A DNA stretch of 64,000 nucleotides, taken from Polytrichum commune. Taxonomy: Eukaryota > Streptophyta > Polytrichopsida > Polytrichales > Polytrichaceae. Positions 49,101 through 62,012 of this stretch are shown here, in pieces (positions within the stretch are counted from its first letter, which is position 1; each line of letters starts with the position of its first letter). The notes under the pieces were generated by a model. It searched no databases. It was not told where the DNA came from and worked only from the letters and a program-made list of their open reading frames with translations. Location of the stretch: contig OX485803.1 in assembly GCA_950295325.1 (NCBI GenBank), positions 44,841,554 to 44,905,553 on the forward strand, in the 5' to 3' direction. The translations under genes and the position numbers were made by a program.

Positions 49101-51225
49101 TTGGCTACAATTTAAAATTGAGTCCTTAGTGTTACCGTTTGGAGCTTACATGGTGCTCTAACAATTTGATGTGACTACAATGATTTGTGGAGCAAGGCGA
49201 GTTCGCCCAAGTTTGTGGTCGCTAGGTGTATTCACTACGTGCATCAATTTCTTCAAAATAAAATAAACCGACATATTAGTAATAACCTACACCATTCCAT
49301 AACCTCGAATTGGAATCTACACTTTCACCAATTTCAATGTAGTGGTGTGCAATGTTTGTTACATGGCTCCATGGCATCGATATAAACCCAAAAACACAAA
49401 ACCAAGTGTTTGGATGGTGGCTGCACAATGACGAATGTCATATGTCTTTTTGTTTATTTATATCTAAATGTTGGTGATATGTTGTAAAACATTTCTTGAA
49501 ATTGGACTTAGGTCATAAGGTCCCTACTAAATGTGGTCCAAGTGTCGGCAATAACATAGGCTGCATACATGGCAATTGGTCGGCATTTTATGCGGAGTTG
49601 GTTGTGACTCACCAAACCATGTTGCCTTGCTTTTTGTTCATTTTTTTATTTGAAATTTGGTACTTAATGAGAAAACCACCTTGTTTATTTAGTGCAATTT
49701 AATCTCAAGAACATAAGACCATCTTTCTACTACATGCAACTTTGTTTTCTTTTTCTTTTTCTTTTTCTTTTTCTTCTTCTTATCAATTGGGAGGGGGGGT
49801 GGGAGGGGAAGGGAGACATAATTCTTTGAATACACGCATAATGATAGTCCATTTTTCTTTTTGTTGAATCATACCTTATTACTAAAAGTACTAATGTAGT
49901 ATTAACAGTGGTAATAGCATGCATTTGGGTAGGTGGGCTCTAATAACTTTCATGTTAGCTTTCGCTATCGTAGCCACTATTTTGGGTTGGTTGATCATCT
50001 TATAAGCATTGCACAATAGAAACCTTAATGCGGAGGATGCCATACTAATTATAAGCCACTTGTGCCAATTTCAACCCAATCATATTGTAGGGGGGTCACT
50101 ACAACAACATACAAGTGTTTATTTTATTTACCATCACTACACGATGACATAACAACCATTCTTATTCCCCAATATATGAAGATTTTCTTTCTTTCTTTTG
50201 AAGGCCTATGAAGTGTTTGTGTGAATCCCCAAGAAGTATAATTTGAAGTTGTTTTTATTTTGTTTTGTTTTAAATGGTTTATGGACTGAAATTGTGTTTA
50301 CCAAACCTAGCACTACACATAAGAAAGTCAAAACATGATCACACGTGAGAATGAAAGAATGGATGTGATATTTCGACCTAAGTCAACTCAAGGAGAAAAG
50401 AGAACTCGTTGAATTTCCTCCAATTTGATTTTTGTTGTATTGAAAACATGCATATGCATGCAACGTTTGTAGCAAAACCATACGAGCAATTTAGGATAAC
50501 GCCATTAAAGGCTAGCTGACTGGGATAATCAATTGGAATGATTCAAACTATAGTGGTGAGAAGTAAATGTCAGGCTTCTTTATATACCAATAAAATTGCT
50601 TGCGACAAGTCCATCCCATTTGATTTGAGTGTTGTCAACCTAGTTTATCATTACTCACCTCTACTAGTTGCGGGTTAGTTCTTACCATGGTATAAACATC
50701 AAAGCAAATGATGAGAATCAATTACCGCACTATGCATTTGAAGAGACACAAAACCACACAACTAATGAAAGTACCCATATCCACATGGCAAAGTGGTGCG
50801 GGAATCACATTAGTTTGAACAAACAACATAGTTTGTATGAGTTTGACTTCACTACACACAACACATGCATTTCTCCACATTGGAAAAGAAGAAGAAAGAA
50901 AAACCTTGATCAATGCTGCAAAACTTATGTGTAAACTTGAGGCATGACATTAGCATGTAACATACAATTGGAGTATAGAATGCCCAAGACCTTTGTGGAC
51001 ATGAATTGGCATGTGAGTTTTTTACATGCAAACTATTTTTACTAATGGGGTTATTGCAAAGGATACAATCGCATGCGAAATATTGGTTTACAATTTGAAC
51101 ATGTTGATCAGTTTCTGCTTGAGATTTTGTAACAAGCACATTGCTTATCATTATAACATAGCCCGATGAAATGAAATTAATTTTAGTGTATGAGTCTAAT
51201 CGTATGAACCGTGCATCATAACATT
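46107..51225. other. Non-genic stretch with microsatellites
   Basis: Small items are a GGCCTCAT-G-ATGAGGCC dyad at 46200-46216, a CCACGCGCGTGG palindrome near 46540, (AT)n then (TTGATG)n at 47210-47258, and a (CTTTTT)n pyrimidine tract at 49745-49781. Phrases like TTTATGTCATTGTGGTAACACTT (48240 on) echo the small MITE arms. No frame shows a known motif. Confidence 0.4.
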
Positions 51226-51440
51226 ACACAACTCCTTGGTTCTATTCCATGGGACCGGGTATCACACGAGCGTGATTCTCCTTTAACTCCATATTTCCCC
51301 GTTTATGGAAAGCATTTGTGATGTTAATTTGTGAACTTTCTAACAAGTAACTATAAATTATTAGAGTTTTTTCTTGTAGTTGTAAACTCTTTTTTTGGGA
51401 AAGAGACCATGGTGGAGTTGCTTAGTCGTGTTATGTGAGG
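51226..51440. repeat. Dispersed repeat, paired with 30352-30560
   Basis: It is similar to 30352-30560 in block order and orientation, with moderate divergence. No ends or target duplication are defined and the type is unknown. Confidence 0.6.
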
Positions 51441-52176
51441 AATCGCAGAATGACACATATTGAATAGTACCGGATACCTATAAATTTAAAACTAATACTT
51501 TGTCCACACTCTATGCACCCCATGATAAGTGAAAGGGAATGAAGTAAGGTAGTTGGGGTGGGAATAAAGAACGGGTCCCAAAGGGCATAACAAAGGCCAC
51601 ACCCATTCATTAGAACATAATAGTTTTTCGAGTACCATCCCCTTTTGTCTTATTTCCTTGTAAAATAAAGGATGACACGTGTGGTGGCCACACGGAATGT
51701 TCTTAGTGGCTAAGACCCATTGCATGAATAACTTAACTTGAAACCCTAAGGAGCTTTAAGCTTCCAATGGTATGTTTTGTTATATGATACAATGATCCCA
51801 ATTCAAGGACACACAAGTTACGGTGAGGCGGTGGCTTTTGCCATGAGACTATATTACACAAAAACAAGCCCAAAGTTGCCCTTGGGCACCCCCCCCCAAC
51901 CTTTTTCTTTTGGACTTCTACAATGGAGGAATATTAAGTTGTTACCAACCGAGGCAACAACAAACGGATGGTGTGAGCACGTGATTGACCAATATAAATT
52001 TACATATTGGGGATTGTTTCGTTTGGGGTCAATAAATGTGGGTCCTATGAGTATCTATGCATTGAATATCATCAACGAATGAGAGAGAAGAGCGCCAAGG
52101 GGTATGGAAGCTAGGGTTAACTAGGTCATGTGCACATTCTTTAGACAAGCAAAACCATTGAACATGAAAATTGAAT
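51441..52176. other. Non-genic stretch, nothing seen
   Basis: Frames of 77 and 101 codons (51492-51725 minus, 51777-52082 plus) show no recognised domain. A C-run lies at about 51890-51898. Confidence 0.4.
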
Positions 52177-52377
52177 GACATTGTTTTGTCTAATTAGTGT
52201 GGGTTATCATTTGGAGTTACGTGTTGATTATAACTTTATACTGAGATTAATGTTTTTACCCAACTAAAATGAGCAGGTAGTATGCACACCGAGAGTATGA
52301 TGTGACTTAGTTGGTAAAAAGTTATAGTAACATGTCACTTTAAATGGTAACCCACACTAATTAGACAAAACAATGTC
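52177..52377. mobile_element. Small MITE, 'TTAGTGTGGGTT' subfamily, long arms
   Basis: About 60 bp at each end form an inverted pair. GACATTGTTTTGTCTAATTA at 52177 mirrors the right end at 52377, and the arms continue through GTGTGGGTTA, CATTT and GTTA.TATAACTTT with a handful of mismatches. The inner part of the arm equals the arm of 63472-63664 and is related to 24083, 52798 and 57316. Flanks show no convincing duplication. No frame is present inside. Confidence 0.85.
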
Positions 52378-52797
52378 GTGTTTGCATTTTTAAATTAATA
52401 TTCATCATTCTAGTCGATTGTTTCATTGTTTATTGCATGCTTTGTTTTTTTTTTTGCATTTGAACACGTGGTTGTCATCTTGAAACATGCTAGAGCTTGT
52501 TTGAACATCTCGATATGAGGACAACGGAATATCCAAGGAATACCGAAGAATTACAAGGATGAACAAGGAGCGGAGGGAACGAAAAATGGGAGGGGTTGTA
52601 AGACTTTCCCAATGGTGGGGCAGAGAGAGAAAAAACTTCGGTCTCTGGGGAGACCGACGTGAATTAAGTGTCTGTTCGATCCACAAGGTGGGGCACCTCT
52701 ATAGCAGATAGTCTAATTAGTGTGACAAACACTAATTACCTCCAAAACATCATAAATATACATGAGATTTAATATATGATACTACATTGTTTATGTT

Positions 52798-52984
52798 GTT
52801 TAGTGTCACTTACACTTCGGAGCAACTCGGTGTTGTAATTTCAATGCAAGATTTTATCAAGCAAAGTCATTTATGCTCTACGATGTCCCAAAAACTTGTT
52901 TCAACATTGCTGATAAAGAACGGAATGTATTGTAAGAAGCTATAGCATCGTGTAGTTTCAAATAGGAAGTGATAGTAAATATCA
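52798..52984. mobile_element. Small MITE, 'TTTAGTGT' family, diverged
   Basis: The left arm GTTTAGTGTCACTTACACTT (continuing CGGAGCAACTCGGTGTTGTA) pairs imperfectly with the right arm, whose inverse reads ATTTACTATCACTTCCTATT and continues TGAAACTACACGATGCTATA. The position and order of matches equal those in the 24083 and 57316 copies. Confidence 0.6.
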
Positions 52985-54228
52985 TAAACGATGTAGTGGA
53001 CCAAAATAAATGTAGTTTCTAATCTCTATGATAATAGCATACCAACTCACACAACTTCACAAATTAATCTGCAAGTGTTAGTGAGTAAAATTTGACTTTA
53101 TTTGATCACATGGAAACCGCAAGTCAACACCATAATTCACACAATTTCAAAAGGTTGCATTGATGAGCCCTATTTAGTGTAGAGGGGAATTAAGCCTACT
53201 AGCTAGACAAATGAGAATGGGGTTGCATGTGCCTTGTGAGTGTCACGTTCCAAGGTGTAGTTTCTTTAGACACAAAACGGAAGCTATTTATGAGTTTAGT
53301 TTTCGGTTGTGATAATAGTAATTAACCGGAGTTCCTCCTTATACATAACACACCACTTCCACCAACAGGTACTTTGCATTAAAGTCTCATCATGTTTTTA
53401 AAAGTAGACATTCAAGTGAGGCATCTTCAAGTTGAAGTTCGCCCCAAAGGAAGTTAGAGAATTTACTATAAGAGTAATTAAGTAGCGATATTAAGTGGCG
53501 ATTAGATTTTGCATGGAAGCTTGCCACCCTCCATCATTTTATCCAGCTCGTGCTCGACAATAACGTCCACATCTATGGTCTCGGATTCGTATACTTCTTT
53601 CAAGTTCATTTCGGTGGAGATTGATGGCCGTGGGTTGAGATTTCAACCTTTTTAAGAAAAGGCATCTTTCACATTGGTTTTCTCTTGCTTGCCAACTTCC
53701 ACTAGAGGCTCAAAAGCCAACATAATTGGAGGAACCTATGTGATCGTTTGAAAAGAATTCGCACGGTTTCCTTCACAATTGCAGATGTTCATATGAGTAC
53801 CAACAAATTATGAAGAAAACATGTCCAACGACAATTTATATTTGTTAACCTTCACGCAGTAAAGGTGCGTTCAATGTCCTATGAGAAGTGACTTGAACAT
53901 GGAAAATACAACCACTTTTGGCACATTTGCCTTAGTTGTTACTAGTACAGGTGGGGGTGTATAGGTGAATGCATGGTAGCAATAATCAACATCAAAGTGG
54001 TAAAGAAGAACCTACCCTAGACATACTAGTCAAATATTAATATCTTGTGGGTACATCAAGACGAGATAATCTTTGTATACATGTATTTGTATTTTGCATT
54101 TGGATTAACACCATTCTAAACCATATCAATACTTGGGCAATGTTACCTACATGAAGACAATGACAATATAAGAACTTAGGCCCTCCCAAGCTGAGCTCGA
54201 CAAAACATAAAACTTGATAACATAACCA
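52985..54228. other. Non-genic stretch, nothing seen
   Basis: No gene or structured repeat was recognised. Confidence 0.4.
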
Positions 54229-54800
54229 CTAATATGCAACTATGTGCATGCCTGAACCTTTAAATGAACATGCTCGTTCCAAGGCTTTTGGTAAACCACT
54301 TGCTAATGAGCTCAATTTGATGCAAATCGTGTGGTTAGCACCCCGAATACATGTCAAAGTCATAAAAAGAAAAAACAAGCCTTGCAACCTTGGGTGCTTT
54401 CGGGTAAGCCGTATGTAACCTCTACCATTGATTTTTGCCATAGTCCAACAAATTGTCCCACATAATCTGAACGATTTGACTACCGTGCCACATCTCTTTA
54501 TTGAAAACTAGGGCATTCCTTGCCTTCCGCACCGTCCAAGGTACTAAACTGCAAATCGCATACCAAATACTTCTCGACTTCTTAAAGCGATAGGGCAATA
54601 AAGTTCCAAACATGCATTTGCTCGGCGAAAAAGACAGTCAAGGGCCCACTATGAGAAGGGGAAGCTTTGTGAGTGAAAGGACAATAATAAAATCCATGGA
54701 GTTGAAACTCAATCACATTATGTAAGCAACATGTACACCTAAAATCCAAATTAGGCGAGATATGACATTGTGACTCGTTGACAACAATTGCACAATGAAG
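54229..54800 (-). pseudogene. L1-like LINE C-terminal fragment (zinc-binding and downstream segment)
   Basis: On the minus strand, about 54770-54640 reads a zinc-binding block typical of plant LINE polymerases: RCTCCLHNVIEFQLHGFYYC followed by PFTHKA, matching the RCxxCx(n)ExxxHxFxxCp pattern. After a one-base frame change near 54610, the next frame (54613-54422) contains IWYAICSLVPWTVRKARNAL, followed by VFN, resembling the W.(I/L)WkxRN.(L/I)F segment that follows that zinc block in plant L1-type elements. A third frame (54441-54229) continues without a clear domain. RT motifs upstream were looked for and not found. The residue pattern differs from the LINE at 27-28 kb, so this is a second lineage. 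It is broken and not functional. Confidence 0.55.
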
Positions 54801-56408
54801 GAAGGACTAACAAATGACATCGAAAGCAAAAAAAAGTAAAAACATTCTCAAACACCATACCTTACTTGTATCCCCCAAAAGTGTAAAAGTAAAAGTAAAA
54901 ACCCTCGAGGTAGGATTTGGAATGGTGATAGAACTCCAAAGTCGATATTCGGCCACTTCAATACTGGTTGGTTTCCTTACTATCTTATAGGTGTCCCTCT
55001 CCAAGCATAATCGAGATACGATTTGATGAAGTGTCGTGCAAATATGCGATTGTACACTTTGCGGTCAAAGCACATTGTATGTACCAACCCTTGGGTCTCA
55101 TTTGAATGTTCCTTTGGCCTCATTTGCATGACCTCTAACATCTCCATGCATGTGGATAGAATATTCCGCCGCAACTATTCACCCTTTGGATGAGACTCAT
55201 CACCACATACTCAACCCTTTAACAATGGTAAAATCACAATAACAATTGTATTATACAAGGTGAACCACTTCGTTGTTTCTACCGTTTCACACTAATTGTG
55301 AAAAGGTACAATGTAGTACCTAGTGCGCCTTGGACGTATTGCAAAAATATGGTCATCTAAGGATCTCACCCATTCTCAAACATATAAGGTAGCCAACCCA
55401 TTCCTGATCGATTAGGCAATTCAATATCTTTGTGGTTTACGTAAAACTCTTGGATATTTCTCCATGCAGAGAAATACTAGTAAGAAGCATTCATTATTTT
55501 CATGGTGTTTTCTGCAATAGACACGTTATTATGGATTTCGAATCGGATATTCTCTATGGCCTATACTCGTGATATATGCTACCTTATTTTTGACCACCGA
55601 TAGGTTGCATAATCGAGAACGCTTGATTCCCGTGATTGATAACTTTGACGCCTCTATATGCATGCAATTTAAATATAGCTATCAACTTTGGCACTGACAT
55701 TTGGCTAAGTTGGATTTTGACCATGCCATGTCAGCATTGATCGAAGATTGATATTGTGTTGCACGGAAATAGGTTGGCCGTACACTACAAAAATAAGTTG
55801 GTGACCATGAATGGGTCAACCACCTTGGATTCTATCTAAATTACTGTGAAGTTGGGTTTCTTCTTCACGTTTTCTTTCAAATTCAAAACACTTGCCATGT
55901 GTATTATTTAAGATTGGGTTGCAAATATTGTGGTTCAAATTAGATTGTAACATGTTTGTTGTGAAAATCACACAAAATAACCTATTATTCAATATCACAA
56001 GATTTGTAATTAAAAGTAGCTCCATGAATATCAAATTGGATCATATAAACCACTAAATCCGCACTTTTTGAATATTCACATGGATTCGTGGCAAAATTCA
56101 TAGTGTCGTTCATCCATAACACAAACTCCATAAATAGCACTATTGTGAAAATAAATGATTGTTCTACCATGTTAAAGGTTCACAATTCACCCAAAAAACT
56201 AGTTTTTCCTTCAAAAATTTCAATGAAACCCTATCTTTTCTTGCACCGCATTTTCTAGTGGATCTCTGTTAACCACCCCCTTTATAATACGTCCCATAAA
56301 CCCTAACATGTCCTTGAGTATGGCACCCTACCAAAACACATGGGTGTGAAAACATGTGAATTTTGAGGGGCTTGAGTTACACACATCATTTCTCAACCTT
56401 GGAGGGTG
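54801..56408. other. Non-genic stretch, possibly more LINE debris
   Basis: Minus-strand frames at 54807-55004 and 54980-55174 (65 and 64 codons) adjoin the LINE tail on its 5' side and might be degraded LINE, but no RT motif is visible. Nothing else was recognised. Confidence 0.35.
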
Positions 56409-56808
56409 TTAGAGCATCCTCAGTCGGTCTAGGTAAAGCTCACTGCAAACCAAAACCTGTCTTTTGACTGACCTAAAATTAGAAACTGAAATTATCATCA
56501 TTAGAAGCACACCTAAATAAACGTGAGATATTTCTCAAGAAAAAAGAATTGTAAAAATTTGATGTAGGTGAAATCCCTCATTGAAAACACCACATTTTCA
56601 AAATTTAGAGGGAGTGCACCAAATCTTGCTTTAAAATGGAAAGATCCTCCCACACTCCCTCCAAATTTTTGACATTTAGAGGGAGTGTGGGAGGATTTGT
56701 CCATTTTAAGCAAGATTTGGTGCACTCCCTCTAAATTTTGAGCAATTTTAAGCAAGATAGGTCTTGGTTTGCAGTGAGCTTTACCTAGACCGACTGAGGA
56801 TGCTCTTA
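56409..56808. mobile_element. Tourist-like MITE with exact TTA duplication and internal hairpin
   Basis: The element spans 56412-56805 (394 bp) between TTA at 56409-56411 and 56806-56808. The inverted ends start GAGCATCCTCAGTCGGTCTA and stay nearly identical for over 40 bp. The centre holds a second, nearly perfect inverted pair: about 56597-56670 with 56672-56751, including TTTAGAGGGAGTG and CCAAATCTTGCTT. A GAGCATC start with a TTA duplication is common among plant PIF/Harbinger-derived MITEs. The near-perfect match of the ends suggests recent activity. Confidence 0.93.
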
Positions 56809-57315
56809 AGAGGTTTACAAAACAACCAACATCCCCGTCTCCCCCTCACAATGATTCTCTCTATCCTTATTATAGCCTCCTTGAGAGCACTTCCTATCAT
56901 TGCCAAAGATGAGGTTGAATAAACGACATGATTGATTTCCTCAAGCCAACTTCTCATCCACGGACAATTTCAAGCTCATTATACCCTTCACACCGCACGG
57001 CAAAAAATAATTTTCAACCCTTAAAGTTTTCAACATTACATGCAATGTCATGTTGATGGGGATGGGCCGAAGTGGCTCTCATTGGCCATATCACATGATG
57101 CTTTGATGGGAAATAACCCATTTGTCAACCACGGTCCAATCGGCACGCACATATTCCACCCAATCCCCAAGGGCGTCCAAATCTAAAGAGCGGATGATGA
57201 TCGGGATGGATGGATGGATGAAACGTGTTGCGTGTTGCTTGACAATTCCTTGGCACATTTAACACCAATATAATGCCATGTGAGTTGCAAAGTGAGGAAC
57301 ACTACACGAAATATG
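56809..57315. other. Non-genic stretch, nothing seen
   Basis: No gene or repeat was recognised. Confidence 0.4.
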
Positions 57316-57510
57316 ATATTAAGTGTGACTTACTATTTGGAATTACGCAATGCTATAATTGTCTACTGTGCATCTCATTTTGTACCAACTATGGTCGAAT
57401 TGGTTGTTTGGACATTATAGAACATTAACATCTAAACTTGGTAAACAAATACATTAATAGTAAAAAGATATAGGAACATGTAACTTCACACAATAGGTCA
57501 CACTAAATAT
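57316..57510. mobile_element. Small MITE, 'TTTAGTGT' family
   Basis: The left arm ATATTAAGTGTGACTTACTA (then TTTGGAATTACGCAATGCTA) pairs with the right arm ending near 57510, whose inverse reads ATATTTAGTGTGACCTATTG (then TGTGAAGTTACATG). It has the same arm consensus as 24083 and 52798. The total is about 195 bp, with no coding content. Confidence 0.75.
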
Positions 57511-60500
57511 GATATTTAGTGTACCGGTTTGTTCTATTCGTGGGGTTTACATTGGGAGTTATATACAGTTTTTCACAATATTAGTGTCGTTTTAGTACCG
57601 ATGACATAATAGCTACACAAAGCATATGATTTAGTGTGATGTTTAAATTGGTGCATTATGTTGTTTAGAGTGGTATTTCTTACCAATCACATGGCAATAA
57701 GCGTCACATGATATTCTCTCTCACTACCGTCATCCAATGATTGTAAGATAATTAGTTTGGGTGGATGATGGATAGTGTGAGCCACACTAAGTTTAGTTTG
57801 AATTTGCATTAGTTGTGGCATCCATGGTTATATTCTTTGGACCCACATGAATGAATGTACATTGCTTGATAATGTTATGTGGCATCAATTGGCAATTCAT
57901 AGGTTAAAATACTCAGGGTGAAGTTGTCCGTTGTGAATGCCCCCACCACAAACCTTTGACAAGATGTTGAAAGTAAGAGAGAAGGTTTATTGTATACAAT
58001 TGGACCTCTCATGCATCCAACATAAGCCTTGAAATAGTATGCACCCTGGAGTTTACTCTTTTATGAGTTGTTTTGACACTGAAATTAGCTTTAAAGACCC
58101 CAAATTAGTTCAATTGAATTCATTTTAGTTGAATTGACAACAAACCTATAAAATGATTTGATTGTGAGTTCAAAAATGGTTGACTATATTAGGTTCAATA
58201 TTGTAGTAAACATGATCGAAGGGGACCTGGTATATGATCACTCTATACTAAAGTGATCTTCACTTTGACGATGAGTAAAATATTTACACGAGTTTCCTAT
58301 AGTTGAGAGGAAATGGTTAAAGGCACAATTTGGATTTGTTGACCATCTTGCATCAATTTTGCATTTCATATCTAGGAGAGGTGGTGCATAGCTAAAAGCG
58401 TATGTTTAAGGCCAACTTATTTTAAGTGCATCCACTATGGATTATTTGGCAAACTTCCAAAAATCAAGTTTGGTCATAGAACATAATTATAACTGATCTT
58501 TTGTCTAGGAGCATAAGGGTCATTGGAAATTGTCACTTTTTTTCATTCATCGAGACACAACATCATGTGTAATTCTCTTATTATGCTCATGAGTCAATTG
58601 ATTACGATTGATAACAAACTTGTGCAGGTGGATGCTTCGTTGCTCCCATGGTTTGTCATCTACTCTCCTCTCATCGTGGGTGGTTGATTTTCTAAGTCCA
58701 TAGGTGTTCAGCAAAAGTGCCCCACATACACAACTACCACCATGTACATAACGCTTTAACGACCATCTAGACTTTTAATAAATCACACGTATACAACATC
58801 ATGAACTCAGTGCACCCGCCATGAATCGTTTGGTTGAGAATCTAGACGTGAGGTAGGCACATACTTGGAGGTAGAAAAAACAATTCTAATGTGCTCATAA
58901 TTTACACTTGGAGCATCTCCACCGCCGCCCACCTCATCTCCCTCTAACACTCAGTCACTTTAGAGGGAGTGGAGGCATAATGATCACCATCATATCCCAC
59001 CATACTTTCCTTTGCACTTAGTCAAAGTAGATTTAGAGACAACAAAATGAAGATGGGACTCTCTATTTTGATGTAGTAATATAGTGGGTCCTCTACCATG
59101 GTCAACCCTCTTCAATGTTAGAAAGTGCTATCTTCATCACACTTCGTGCTTTATACTATTCTATATGTAGCTACTTTATTGATATTGACACATGCACATT
59201 ATTGTCTTACACATTTTGGATTTATAATATTACGTATACAAGTAGCAATTGATATTGTAACGGTGTTTCCTCCGTCATCCCTCCATCACTATGATTTCAA
59301 GGCCCTCCATGTAGTGGGTTTGGTATTGAAGTGCGAATTGGACGGAGGCAATAAATATGCCCTCAAGTAGGGTGGGACTCAATCAAAATTTTCATCGCTT
59401 TATTTGCCCCATGCAATGGTCATCCAAATGTGAAGAAACACATTTTCGATTTCAAAAATATGTGTAAGCTAGCTAATCTTTTTGCCCGAATTAACGGACC
59501 CTAAACCCTACACACAAGATAACATATAGAAAGGGAAGCATAAACCCATGCAAAGTAGCTTTAGCCTTAATGCATACGAAATCGGCGCAATTATTCTTGT
59601 GGCGATGGCTTTTTGATTCCTCGTCTACGTAGGGGTGGCCTCATAAAGGGCTAAAGAATGTGTAATTGAGTGGTGGACAATCGAGCCGGCTCAAGGTAAG
59701 TAGGATATCAATGTTAATCGCAAAGGAGTTTGTGCAGATTCTAATTTACATTTAGAAGCGACGACGGATGTAAATTCCCAATTGTAATCTCGACCCACCA
59801 AAAAAAAACAAGCATTTTCGGTGCACTTCCGACTTAAATGCCTCCACTCATGTGATAACATTTGGTGGAGAAGCGAGGCTCGAGGTGAGGTAGTTAGAAA
59901 GAATCATGGGTTCCGTGCAAATATCCTACGGGCAATACATTAACCTAACCTCTCGTAAAGTAACTTAACCCATGGACGGTAATTTGGACTAACTTAAACG
60001 ATAAGTTTCAAACACGTATTCGGTGATTTCCCATTTTGCCACATCACTCGCTCCAACCACCAATTTTTCGACACGTTTAGTACTACCACGAGACTCATGA
60101 GAGATCATGTGCATGTAAAAAGGAATGAGGGTTTTCATCCCATGCAATAATCTTATGTTTGGAAAACATCAACATTGTGTAAATTTCATCGTTGCCCTAA
60201 CGCCTAGATGACCATCATGCCATATATGACTGTTTGCACAAATTTTTAATCAGGCTTGCAAACTTTGTCTCAAATCCAAATAATGCATCATAAAAATTAG
60301 GACGTCCTTAAATTAAATAAACAGAACCCGTATTTGGTGATGTTCTTGGAATATTGTGTCACGCATCATGAGTGGCTTGGTGCCATTTCCATGCAAGTTA
60401 AACTAGAAAAAGACCCATCAACAATAAGTCACCTCCAAGCCAATAACGATTAGAGAGTCGCACACGATTACATTACATTTGGATCCTCAAAGGTAACTAT

Positions 60501-61740
60501 CACCACAAGTAGATTGAAAATCGTATATTGTCTCTGGGCAACTCGCGGGGTGGGAGGACATTAGACAATGTATAATTTGCAAATAATACACTAATCCACT
60601 TTCAAACTAGAGGTGGATTTACAAATATTTGATGATGTCCCGATCTACATATAAGCAAAATGTGCCCGCCAAGAATCACCAATCCAACACCATTTTCTGA
60701 AGAATTGAAACTCAAGGTACGTAGCACAAAATACAAGGGTTGTGATCACAAAGTTTCATTGATCCATCTGCATCCCCCAACCCTAACAAAAGATCACATA
60801 TCCACTCCAAAAATATATATATATGTCCCTGAAAGTAAGCAAAAAACAATAACTCTTAAACGACCAAGTGACTCAATGTACAAACTATATACCTAACTTC
60901 TCTGAGCCTCACCACATCTCCAAATCACATTCTTATATTTATAGGTTTGAAAATTGGTTTAGTAACTTATTTTGTGCCAAGGATAAAATAAATACATACT
61001 CAAATGTGAATTGGTGATCAAAATGATAAGCATGTTTCCTCAAGCAACAACGTAGGTTGTGTATTCAAGCCCATACCTCAATACCATCCAATGATTCCAA
61101 TGATTCAGAAAAATATATACAAAAAACAAGGTAAATTTAAATAGGGCCAGTTTGAGCACATTTAACTACGAATGGAGATATGTAATTCAAATAGATGTTT
61201 TTTGAGACATAGAGGCCCATTTTGGGCCTCTTGAACGCTCAGGGGTCAATGACATACAACTTAACAAACAATACATCATAATTCACCCCACGAATAAAAT
61301 ACACATATTCAGTGATGTCCCAATCTACCTCTCTATAACCCTACGAACACAACCATCGAGATTCACGGTCTTGAAGGGGGTCTCATTTGTGCTTGGGCAA
61401 GTTTCATTAACCCCCCAAACCCAAGCCCTTGAAAACTGGAAATCTTACAAGTGTATCCACTAAGCCAAAAGCAAGTCACAAACACATCACCAACATGAGG
61501 ATGCAAGTCCATAGCGGTCCGTGCATTCCACCGTGCGACTAAGATACACATATTCGGTGATGTCCCTCCCCGTCTACACTCTTACTTGTCTACAAGCCTA
61601 CAAGCGCGCCCACCACGCATCCGAAGAACCACCACCGGCTCATGGAAAATCGAGACCCGAGGAAGACAAGTAGGTAAAGAAAGGGGCTAATAACTTGAAG
61701 GCACTTTGCTCGTCTCGGTTTTGATCGGGTGGTTGAAACC
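57511..61740. other. Non-genic stretch
   Basis: Unpaired MITE-like words occur (GTTTAGAGTGGTATTT at about 57661, GATTTAGTGTGATG at about 57629). A GGAGCATCTCCACC start at 58915 resembles a Tourist end without a partner. A GAGGCCCATTTTGGGCCTC dyad lies near 61212-61230. Frames are at most 81 codons and carry no domain. Confidence 0.4.
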
Positions 61741-61794
61741 CATGGATTCTTCCCCATCCCTTGGGGCGTGAGTCCCAATTCGATTTAAAGGAGG

Positions 61795-62012
61795 GAAAGG
61801 AAAGATGGGCCAAAGGATGGAAGGAATCATCCATCATGCACCCCCACCCCCACCGCACCGTCCCATTAAAAGGAATGAAAAGAGAGATGGGCCGGAGGAT
61901 GGAAGGAATCATCCATCATGCATCCCCACCCCCACCACACCGTCCCATTAAAAGGAAGGAAAAGAACAATGGGCCAAAGGATGGAAGGAATCATCCACTA
62001 CACATCACTAGT
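61795..62012. repeat. 82-bp tandem repeat, about 2.7 copies
   Basis: Equivalent points lie at 61804, 61886 and 61968, exactly 82 bp apart. The unit includes ATGGGCCAAAGGATGGAAGG, AATCATCCATCATGCA, runs of CACCCCC, and CGTCCCATTAAAAGGAA. Units differ at few positions, so this duplication is younger than the surrounding satellite. The 92-codon plus-strand frame across it is a by-product. Confidence 0.92.

Noticed and set aside
58915-58990. Tourist-like end GGAGCATCTCCACC and a GAGGGAGTGGAGG phrase
   Set aside because: No matching inverted end or TTA duplication was found downstream, so an element cannot be bounded.
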